From contig NC_087062.1 of the NCBI RefSeq assembly GCF_963678635.1, positions 65,844,647 to 65,908,646 of the forward strand: a stretch of 64,000 nucleotides of DNA, read 5' to 3'. The position numbers and the translations under genes were made by a program. The notes under the pieces are model-generated. The model was not told the origin of the DNA and ran no database searches. It saw only the letters and a list, made by a program, of their open reading frames with translations. Of this stretch, positions 55,641 to 64,000 are shown in pieces. Positions within the stretch are counted from its first letter, which is position 1; each line of letters begins with the position of its first letter. The stretch comes from Symsagittifera roscoffensis (lineage: Eukaryota; Xenacoelomorpha; Acoela; Convolutidae).

Positions 55641-56612
55641 ATAGTATTTTGTGGCATTTTTACTGTTGTTTTTCTTGTTATTAGTTCAGGTGGTGTGTTT
55701 CGACTGAGTGTGTCTGGCACAGCAAGATTTTTTTCTGCGGTCCAAACTATATGTGATTTTGGGAATTTCATTACAATCAACTGAAATCTATAAATACTAT
55801 GGTTTGGATTTGACTTTTGTGTAAGAAGAAAAAATTAAAAAATTTATGATCTGTAATTAAAACTGTTGGATGTTTTGATCCAAGTGTTAAAAATTTATAT
55901 TCTGTGAGAGTATATATCATAGCTGTGCATTCTCTCATAAATGTAGAGAGTCTAATTTCTGCTTGTGTATATGATCTTGAATTTGCTGAAATAAATGTCA
56001 TTTTGTTTGTTCCATTGTGTGATTGTAATAATGCTGCGCCGATTTCAAAATTGGAGGCGTCGCACATAGCATAAAGTGAGGAGTGTTTTTATTTCTCCAA
56101 AACTTTTTTGGTGTTCTCTTGTCCATTCAAAATTATTATATGGTCTCAGAATATTATAAAATGCTCTTAAATTTAATTGCATTTCATAGACGTATTCTTT
56201 TTAGACGTATTCATAGACGTATTCATAGACGTATTCTTGGAATGCAAAAGTGTAGCATTCCAAGAAATTCTTGGATTTTCTTTTTATTTGATGGAGGTTG
56301 AAGTTTTATGATTGCGTCAATGCGAGTATTTAATGAAAGGTTTGTTTTTCCTTTAAAAATTTGTGCAAGGAATTTTACATGAGTTGTGTTCATGGAAAAA
56401 AACTTGATTCGTCTGGGGCTGCTATCAGCGTCGTGATTGTTCATCTAGTGGCATTTGATTGTATACGCTGTTGATGTCAGCTGTTGTAAAGTATTTTCCG
56501 TCTATTTTTGTGAGAACTAATTGAATTGGTTCTATGGGCCAATTACATTTAGATTCATCAATAAGTGTATTGAGGTATCTTGCGTCCAGAACAATTTTTA
56601 AAGATTCTCCTC
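55641..56612 (-). pseudogene. RT-RNase H block embedded in gag (unit 2)
   Basis: Counterpart of 37636-38714: 'MCDASNFEIGAALLQSHNG' (56067), 'LSTFMRECTAMIYTLTEY', 'HPTVLITDHKF', thumb with minisatellite (56190-56270), and 'TTADINSVYNQ' (about 56475). Shares the YLDD deletion. Confidence 0.8.
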
Positions 56613-57330
56613 TGATGAAAAATCAGAATTTCGGTTCTTGGATTCGTCACGTGATCTATTGTGATAATTATTATAGTTTGATCTGTTGTTTCAATAGTTT
56701 CGTGATCTATTATCTGAGTTTTGTCTATTCCTATTGATTGAGTAACTCCTGTTTCGGTTATACGAAGAATTTCTGGAACGGTTGTTTGAATAGTATCTAT
56801 TTCGAGAGTTTGAATTTGAACGCTTTCTATTGTAATTGGAGTAATTATTTCTGTTCGAGTTTGATCTTGAATAAATCTTGAATGTTGTAAATTATGAAAT
56901 GATATGAAATTATGATTTCTATTGTAATTGGAGTAATTATTTCTGTTTGGGTTTGATCTTGAATAAATCTTTCCATATTGATTGTTTTGACTGTTTGATC
57001 AACTATGTATCTTTTGGAGAAAATTTGTGAATTTTTTCGATCTCGATATCTTCCGCGGTAGTTATTTCGGTAAGGAGGTTGTTGTCTAGAGGTATAAAAG
57101 TTATATGGGAGTGGTTTTCCTGAATTATTATGACTGTGAATGTTTTTGTTTGTTAAATTATGGTCTTTTTTCATAAATTGATAAAAGAATTTATTTGGTT
57201 CTCTATATTTCTGTGGTTTGGTCTGATTATTTTGTTGTTTCTGTCTATATTCAGCAATGCTATGTCCATATCTACAACAATAGTTACACTGCTTTTTGAA
57301 TGATGTTTTGCCCTTAAAATTTGTATTTTC
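56613..57330 (-). pseudogene. Copy C gag nucleocapsid and zinc knuckle
   Basis: Knuckle CNYCCRYGHSIAEY (about 57285-57245), missing the last Cys as in copy B. Basic tail 'YMKKDHNLTNKNIHSHNNSG' and 'RNNYRGRYRDRKNSQIF' follow. Confidence 0.75.
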
Positions 57331-59680
57331 TCGTAGATATTCAATCTTTGAATAATTTTTTCGGCTAGTTCAGTGTCGGAGAATGAATTTTATTAATTGT
57401 AAAGTAGTTGTGTGGATGTGGCTTACGTATTGTAATTTTATTTTTCTGTTTCTTCCAGGTTCATAGTGATTTCAGCTTGTTCTAGTTTTTCTACTAGTTT
57501 TCTACTAGTTTTCTACTAGTTTTCGAATTGAAGATGAATATGCTTTCTTTCTTATCGCTATTTTTCGTAATTGTGAAATAAGTTTCATCATCAAGGTTTC
57601 TGTCATTTTTGTGTTTTATAATCATGCGTACTAAAGGAATATGCTTTTCTTACTAACGTTTCGAGTTTCGATTCTTTCTGTAAGTTGTTTAATTGTTTCA
57701 TTAGGGAGTCTACGATTTTGTTGCATAGAACTCTTTGACGTTGTAATTTCTTTCAGAGTCCTACAGTTTGGAAAATCTTGTGTTAATCTTTTCCAGTCTG
57801 AATTAATTTCTGTTGGTAAAACCGAAAACCATTTTTGGGCTGCGCCATCAAGTGTGGTTTGGATTAGAGCTGTGCGTCTATGTATCCCATTTTGATGAAG
57901 TGGCGTATTTTCTGGTTCAGGCCTTATACTAAAAATTAAATTAGCTGTGATTGCGTTTAAATTATCTTCTACTGAGTATTCAGGACCTCTCACTCTGAAT
58001 ACCATTAGTGGTTTATCAGAAGATATAGAAGATCCACCCATAAGGTATGGATTCTGAGTCAGTTGTAGTGATTCTGTGGCTTTTGGTATTTGAAAAAAAC
58101 TTGTGAGGTTTGTTTTTGTATTTTCATGCTTTTGTAAATAATATGGTAATGGGATTTCATTTTGCATTTGAATTGGTTGATAACTTTGTGTATTGATGCG
58201 ATTTTGTGATTGAAAGTCATTATTATATGATACAGGGTTTTGCCTTGTTTGTTGTGTTTGTTCATTTCGTATAAATGGTTCAAAAAGATCTGGTCGATAA
58301 ATAGGATCTGGTTGATCAAAATTCCATTTATTGTTTTTGTTGGTTTGTGCTGAATCGTTGTTGATTTTGGCTATAACATTCTTTATCTTCTGAATAATGT
58401 GGTTGATTCATTGTATGATCTTCATTATCATGTTTTTTTTGTTGGAACAACGGATAGTTTTCGCTACGATCCACTGTAACTCGTGGTTGATCGTTGAAAA
58501 ATAGTGTGTGAGAGGCTTGTTGTGGTACATTTTGATAATAGTTTTGTGCTTGTGATTGATTTTGTTATTTTGGATTTTGCAAAAAAGTTATAGTTATGAT
58601 CTGAAAAGCTGTTTCCATTAGACGTTTTTCGTCTTTTTTGTTTGTCGTGATGTCCTTGCTGGTTTAAATGTTTGAGAATCCATTTGTGAGTATTTTGGAA
58701 TGATAGAAGGTTTTACTGTGGATTGTATAGTTGTTTGCGGAAATGTTGTATTTTTTTGGAGTTGTAAGTGTAGGATGAATGGGGGAAATGCTTTGAGGCG
58801 TTGTTGTTGGCCTTGTCTCGACTATTTCTTCATCCATGAAATGTGATGGAGTTTCAATAACTTGTTTTGTAGGATTTCTTGTTCCATTTAAATTTTCTTG
58901 TGTTTTATTGAATATGGAGTTTAAGCTATTACTTCCTAGTGGAGTTTGAGCTTGTGAACATTGCATTATAATTTAAAGTTGTTGTTTCCAAAGTACGTGG
59001 AGTTATTCTAACATAGTCTTTATTGATAGAAATAGAGGTGATTGCTTGACTTGATATATCAGTTGTACATATTAATAATTGATGAATTAGACCAATCAGG
59101 GTCCCAAACATAATCTGTTCCATCTGCTAATACAATTTCATCGTCTGAATTTTGCGGTCGAAAAATTTCTCTTTATAGCGCTGTGAGATCAATGTTATGG
59201 ACAAAAAAATCAATTAGAAAGCATGCTTGTATTCTTTGTAAATCGTGTTTGACATTTTGTGAGATTTCGTTATTAATAAGGTTTTGACGGATTGTAATTA
59301 ACAATATTGAGAAAAAGTCGATTTCTTGTCTGACAGTTGAATGTCGGGATGTTTGAGTTGGTGACTCATTTTGTGTTTCTTTCAATTCTAGTATAGATAG
59401 ATAGCTATAAATTTTTGAGAAAACATGTTAGTGAATATTGAATTTGCCCTTTATGAATTTCGGTGTATATTTTTTATATAGTCTGAAAACTTTCGAGAAT
59501 TCTATATCTATATCGTTTGCTTGTATTTGACGTGTAGAGTGATTTGGTTTTGATGATAAAAATTCAATTTTGAATATACCGTAATATGATGTGATATTAC
59601 ATACTCCTTTGAGATAGTGGTCAAGGATTTGTCGTTTTATTCCTACTTAGGGAAATTCCTGTTTTCATGGGCTATTTCCT
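57331..59680 (-). pseudogene. Copy C gag, N-terminal and capsid regions
   Basis: The most complete gag 5' part in the window. Capsid frame 58167-57631 ('LIQTTLDGAAQKWFSVLP', 'SDWKRLTQDF'), upstream Pro/Thr-rich part (58966-58664), then 'DGTDYVWDPDWSNSS' (about 59100), 'ETQNESPTQTSRHSTVRQE' (59385) and, beyond the unit boundary, 'CNITSYYGIFKIEF' with 'IDIEFSKVFRLYKKYTPKF' up to about 59640. A triplication of 'ttttctactag' at 57487-57522 is absent from copy B. The element runs toward the assembly gap, so the 5' LTR may lie there. Confidence 0.75.
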
Positions 59681-59916
59681 TTTTCAAAAAAAAATACAAT
59701 TAAGTTGTGACAAATTTGTACTTGTCCTCGGGCGGGATCACTTTGTGGTTGTAAGAAAAAAGGAAGTATCAATTTATCATCGATTTTTTTCCTTTTAATT
59801 CGATCATGTTTTATACTGTAGAACTGTTAGTGTAAATTATTCAATATGTCCTATTGGTTGATTCCAATTATAAAGGAGTATTGTTTGTTTATAAATAACT
59901 TTTTTATTTTGCGTTT

Positions 59917-60116
59917 NNNNNNNNNNNNNNNNNNNNNNNNNNNNNNNNNNNNNNNNNNNNNNNNNNNNNNNNNNNNNNNNNNNNNNNNNNNNNNNNNNNN
60001 NNNNNNNNNNNNNNNNNNNNNNNNNNNNNNNNNNNNNNNNNNNNNNNNNNNNNNNNNNNNNNNNNNNNNNNNNNNNNNNNNNNNNNNNNNNNNNNNNNNN
60101 NNNNNNNNNNNNNNNN
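59917..60116. other. Assembly gap (200 N)
   Basis: An exact 200-base run of N. The round number suggests a placeholder. The missing sequence could include the 5' LTR and leader of copy C. Confidence 0.99.
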
Positions 60117-60455
60117 AAAGAAGCTCATTTGCCATGAATGATTTGTTACAACCAATTTGGAACGATTTATAAGACAGATTAAGTCTCCGCTTACGCGTTA
60201 ATAGCGCGAAATATATCGCGCGTTAATTGTCCCAAATTGGTCAAAATGGCAACCTTTTAACCCCCGTAACTTTACGAAAAATGATCACAGGTAAATATCT
60301 TTTCAAATTTGAGCTCAGGACAACGATACCTTTCGAATGATATAAAAAATTCCGTCAAAAATGGCTAGTTAAAAAGTCGAAATTTGTCGGAAGAAAAAAA
60401 ACCCACCCCGAGCACAAATATTCCGTCACTTTCGTATCGAAAGTCGGAACAACAA
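60117..60455 (-). repeat. Third copy (inverted) of the 0.54-kb hairpin repeat
   Basis: Reverse complement of R1/R2 (17612-18696): 'acgcgttaatagcgcgaaat', 'acccaccccgagcacaaata', and the end hairpin 'ttccgtcactttcg' with 'cgaaagtcggaa' at 60421-60450. Its other half is lost in the gap. Confidence 0.88.
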
Positions 60456-61194
60456 GCAATTGGCTTTGCTTTGATGTACTAGCAGACTGGCTTATTTTAT
60501 GAAACTAATTCTCAAACTGTCGGATTGTGATAAAAATGACAAGCACGGTATTTGTCAAATTCCGAACACATTGGGTCGGAATACACGACCTATGCAAATT
60601 AATGGCTCATGTCGAGGAAAATCTGTTGTTGTCTTTGTTGTGGGTGGTAAAGGCGAATGTATAAAAGCCATTATTGATCTCATTATAAGGCGCAAGCTAT
60701 CTTGTTTCCGTGCGTAGTAAACGAAAAAGTATGCAGTCAAAAACAAAGCCTATTGGACATTTGGAAAAACTCATGATACAAAAAAAAAAGAATTTAATAT
60801 TGTTCAAAGAAAAATCATTTAGAAACAAAGTTCTTTAAATTTCAAAAATCATTTATGACAAAACTGTCACAAAAAAAACGTTTTTATTCCGCTGGGAAAC
60901 TTAAAAGTCAAAACCAACTTAGGAATTCAAAAGATACTCGCCATTTTTTCCATGACATTTGCATTTTCATAATTGGAAAGCGTTATCTCACTGCATGATT
61001 TCGGCTGAACAACTGATTTCAGCTGAAAAAAACTGCAAAAAAAAAACAGATTTAAGCGTGATCAATTTTGAGGAATTTTTTTTGAAAAAACAGACACCAC
61101 ACGACCTGAATTGGTGTTTTTTCTTCATTGAAGCCAAATGATTTCTTCACAACATTCATTAAGACATCACAGTCCATAGAAGAAGTTTTAAAGC
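60456..61194. other. No gene seen
   Basis: A 72-codon frame at 60499-60717 has no recognised domain. The phrase 'ttattccgctgggaaa' (about 60886) recurs at 61699, hinting at another dispersed repeat. Confidence 0.45.
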
Positions 61195-61460
61195 GCCGCC
61201 TGGAACTTTATCAAAAATGATCACAGAAAAGTACATGAATACATTTGAACTCCAGTCAGTATCTTTGTGGGGTTATTGAAAAACTTCCACTGGAAATTTT
61301 CATTTCGATCTCTACTTTGGTTTGAACAAAAAACACCTCGAGCCAGAAGCGGAACTAGGATTTTCTTGAGTGGGCGGATTTTCAAAATATTTTCGAAAAT
61401 TTTGTGAACTTTTTTTAGGTCGACCAAATTGGTTTTCCGATTGGAAATTTACCGCAGCAG
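61195..61460 (-). mobile_element. Decayed hairpin repeat interrupted by a hAT-MITE fragment
   Basis: 61195-61343 weakly resembles the 0.54-kb repeat ('aaaatgatcacag', 'aaaacacctcgagc'). At 61344-61450 'aagcggaactaggattttct' and 'ttttaggtcgaccaaa' match the 19109 MITE in inverse orientation, lacking its far end. Confidence 0.5.
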
Positions 61461-61949
61461 TACCTCCATTCAAGCAATTTGCTGAGAAATCTGTCATTGA
61501 TAACATAGTCAACAGACGGTTGGAAAGAGTATAAGAAAGCAAGTTAACCGAAATGGCTGCCTTGTTATTTCGAACTTCCGAATTTCAAAGAACAACATAG
61601 CTGGCCTTAAGACTCTTTGAATTTCAAGAAAAAATGAGATCGCCGCTTTTTGATTAAACTAACCCAAATTGATAAAACTGGATCAATAGGTGAACTCATT
61701 ATTCCGCTGGGAAATCTTAAAATTAAAGTTACTTACGAAGCTAGAAGTCGTTCACGATTATTGCATCATTTCCGCTTTCGTACTTGATTAATTAATTAAG
61801 ATCATATATCCACGGGGGAAAGGACCAACACAAGAGCTGTACAGCTCATCACGGCGAACCGTTGTTGTGCCCCTGTTTAAGAACTACATGCAATTATTTT
61901 TTTTTGGTTATTTTTCTGGGCTGGGTAATGTTGCTTCACCCTCAAGCAA

Positions 61950-62040
61950 CGAGCACGGATCATGGTGGGCCTCGAACATCCGACCTTTCGATTGAGAGGC
62001 GGAGACGTAACCACTTCACCACTTGGAGAGCGTAGTTTGC
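61950..62040 (-). mobile_element. tRNA-derived SINE-like segment
   Basis: On the minus strand 'gtggtgaagtggttacg' (A-box-like) is followed 36 bases later by 'gatgttcgaggcc' (B-box-like), the spacing of a Pol III type 2 promoter, but the arms do not fold as a proper tRNA. The sequence 3' of it down to about 61780 may be the SINE body. No target duplication found. Confidence 0.45.
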
Positions 62041-62900
62041 CTACCTTTCAGCAAGTCAATTTCAATTGAACTTACGAAGAAATCAATCGCCAAACCACAT
62101 AAGATCAAATTTGGCGTGAAAATCATTCGACCTGTATAAGTGCCTTCATTACGTTCATTGACAATTTAAAAACCCAAAGAATTCATCAGAACTTATGTTC
62201 TGCAAAACCTAGAGTCAACTTTTTCAAATAAAAAAGTGACTTTTTCATTAAACAATATGTTTGATTATGACTTTTTGGGATAAACTATTAGAATTAAGCT
62301 AGTTTTAATAAAAACTAGCAGAGCAGCGTGTGAAGGTCGAAAAAACCAACACCCGTCCCGTAAGCTCATGTCATTTACTTTGCAGCTCCTGGTTGAGGCT
62401 CCATTCCGATATGCCAATTTTTATTCATAATTTAAATTAATCCAAAAACTATCAAAATGTTCAGATAAACAGTTCAGATTATAATCTAGCGCATTTTAAA
62501 AACACGTGTTTATATATTCATATAAGGTTCAATTGTAGCTTTAATCATGCATCATAATATACAAGAAGGATTGATATTGGAGTAATCAACGCCGAAATGC
62601 TTTGCAAAAATATTCCAGTACTTCTGACGATAAAATGTGAAAAAAAAACACTTTTGATGAGAAATATTAGTCAACCATTCAAAACGCTACCGGCCTTGAT
62701 TATACATTAACACTACTCGAATAGCTGCTCAATATATGCATAAATTTAATGAATGTTTACTGAGTTATAAATAAGCCTTCTTCACTAGATCCAGGTTCTT
62801 ATCACTTCATGAGTCTTTGGAAGCATATCAATGAAAGGTCCATTTCGATTGACTCTAATATATTTCATTAACATGATTAACAATTCGGTGAAGTGGCGAT
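62041..62900. other. No gene seen; 3' flank of the V-ATPase gene
   Basis: AT-rich DNA. The stretch nearest 62900 must include the 3' UTR of the V-ATPase subunit E gene. I see no other gene or repeat pair. Confidence 0.5.
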
Positions 62901-63654
62901 TCAGTGTTGCTGTTGTTGCTTTGACTTAGGAAACAGCTTCTGTCTAATCTCTGGCATCTTGGTATCCTTGACTGTTGCCAGTCGCGAATCCAGAGTGTTC
63001 ACTACTCGGATGCGTCTACCCCTGGCCTCTACTGCTTCCACTCCGATCTGATCGTCTGGTAGGTAGTCGTTATTCGCTATTGTCACATTCACACTCCTCT
63101 TCGTGGCCTGCTTATACTTCTCAACCGCCTCGGGAACTACCTAGATGATTCGCAAAAATTTACTTTTTCGTACCCCCCAGTAAACAAATATTAAGAGTCA
63201 CGAAAACAAGAGACAGAAAACTGACCTTTTGCGCAACAATCAGAAAAAAGTGGCAAAACTTTAATAACTGGAGCATAAAACCAAGATTTTGAAATGTTTG
63301 TGATGAAAGCTGAAAAAAATTTATAATTTGTTTGATTTGATCCAGAATTTTTTTAAGTAATCAGTTATTTTTGCATTTCAGGCAATAATTGAGTAATGGT
63401 GCTTGAAAAGAATTGAAGAATTTGCAAAGATTCTACGCAACGACATTGCTCGAAACAAACTGATGTTGTGTACTTGTTGGAGGAGGTTGACGTCATTGCG
63501 TCTGCACTTCAGTTCCACCTCGTTCTCAAGAAGCTGAAAAAGACACTGGGTCACCAGTCCCCGCATTATTTTAGCCAGCAAATTCGGGTCCTGTTGGGCT
63601 ATCTTGGCTAGTCGCACCCGCGCCTCGTCTATAACCGCCCCTATGTGTTCCTCC
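62901..63654 (-). CDS. V-type proton ATPase subunit E, last two exons (partial)
   Basis: Subunit E forms the peripheral stalk (stator) of the V-ATPase, which acidifies organelles. Exon 63654-63474 encodes 'REEHIGAVIDEARVRLAKI', 'RGLVTQCLFQLLENEVELK' and 'CRRNDVNLLQQ'. Exon 63140-62901 continues 'VVPEAVEKYKQATKRSVNV', 'YLPDDQIGVEAVEARGRRI' and 'NTLDSRLATVKDTKMPEIR', with a stop at 62901. The joined frame follows the family's C-terminal half without a gap. The intron (63473-63141) has GT-AG ends, and an acceptor (ttgtag) precedes 63654. The end 'LFPKSKQQQQH' replaces the usual FG-N-R-F-type tail of the family. The 5' exons lie outside the window. Confidence 0.92.
63141..63473 (-). other. Intron of the V-ATPase subunit E gene
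   Basis: 333 bases with donor gtacac and acceptor atctag on the minus strand. It is phase 0: the codons on either side (CAA / GTA) join to keep the conserved protein frame. Confidence 0.9.
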
Positions 63655-63782
63655 CTACAACAACACAATCCACCCATAACTCAAAACAAATACAAATTTA
63701 AACAAGGATATCCGGTTACTGTGCAAGTAGCACAGAATGTTCCGACCACAGTCTTAAAAAAATACAAAAAGGTTTTCTCAAA

Positions 63783-64000
63783 TTGTTGTCGTTTTTTTTC
63801 TGCATGCTGTGATAAAAAAATCTAAATCTAAATGATAAAAAAATCTTAAAAAAAATAGAGCTTAGGCCTATTTGAGAGTCTTAGTAAAATAGGTCAATTG
63901 GAAAACAGTTTTTGAAGAAAAATGACTAGAAAAACGAAAAAAAATTTTTGTAAAATTTGAAACTTAAGTTTTTGATTTCCAAAATTGCGCTAAAAAACTC
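63783..64000 (+). repeat. Dispersed repeat, copy 2
   Basis: Direct, diverged copy of 15591-15800 ('tgtcgttttttttctgcatg', 'cagtttttgaagaaaaatga'). Lies upstream of the visible V-ATPase exons, probably within an intron of that gene. Confidence 0.62.

Larger units (their letters stand above)
41521..59395. repeat. Segmental tandem duplication, unit 2
   Basis: Parallel to unit 1 from its first base. It carries retroelement copy C. Compared with unit 1 it lacks the tRNA insert, most of the LTR/3' region and the 1.19-kb duplication, and it has an extra gag block at 52336-52700. Copy C gag continues beyond 59395, past the point where unit 1 breaks off. Confidence 0.9.

Noticed and set aside
59846-60172. 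Open frames crossing the N run
   Set aside because: They consist mostly of unknown residues and carry no information.
60499-60717. 72-codon open frame as a gene
   Set aside because: No domain, no conservation within the window, and it lies among decayed repeats.
61950-62040. Functional tRNA gene
   Set aside because: A- and B-box-like segments are present but the stems do not pair; better read as a SINE remnant.

Overview
This is an AT-rich eukaryotic window from a draft assembly, with a 200-base run of N at 59917-60116. It is almost entirely transposable elements. The only host protein gene I can name lies at the right edge: the last two exons of a V-type ATPase subunit E gene on the minus strand (62901-63654), split by a GT-AG intron. 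Its exon 'REEHIGAVIDEAR' looks most like nematode-type subunit E, so an invertebrate animal is likely and a nematode is plausible. That assignment is low confidence.

The dominant content is a family of large Ty3/Gypsy (Metaviridae-type) LTR retroelements. The gene order is gag (CCHC knuckle plus an Asn/Arg/Ser-rich tail), aspartic protease (DSGA), reverse transcriptase, RNase H and integrase (HHCC, D,D35E, GPY/F-like C-terminus). Then come a Pro/Ser/Thr-rich ORF3, a long env-like glycoprotein with signal peptide and membrane anchor, and a further ORF4 after env that I do not recognise. Copy A is on the plus strand (window start to about 14.9 kb). Copies B (about 23.0-41.5 kb) and C (about 43.8-59.7 kb) are on the minus strand. 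Copy A has the only intact integrase (578 aa) and an env with few breaks, but it has lost half of RNase H and carries a partial gag duplication. B and C share an older deletion of the RT catalytic core, an Asn in place of the second integrase Asp, and loss of the env membrane anchor.

B and C, with their flanks, form two tandem units (20113-41520 and 41521-59395) that are nearly identical over kilobases. Each unit also contains an LTR-like remnant, a 0.3-kb TIR element with an 8-bp target duplication, and palindrome-rich foldback DNA. The units differ by a 0.57-kb insert holding a tRNA-Arg-like gene with a UCA anticodon (unit 1 only), a 1.19-kb tandem duplication (unit 1 only), and mosaic patches that suggest template switching. 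Inside both units an RT-RNase H block is embedded within gag, and unit 2 has a gag block embedded between RNase H and integrase.

Between A and unit 1 (15.5-20.1 kb) lie a 1.1-kb foldback element with a 40-bp perfect palindrome, two tandem copies of a 0.54-kb hairpin-bearing repeat (a third copy is inverted right of the gap), and a hAT-type MITE of 433 bp with an 8-bp duplication. The right end (60.1-64 kb) holds decayed repeats, a tRNA-derived SINE-like segment and the V-ATPase exons.

The best candidates for something new are the env-UGA-ORF4 arrangement, in which an in-frame UGA separates env from ORF4 in all copies, and the conserved, unrecognised ORF4 C-terminal domain.
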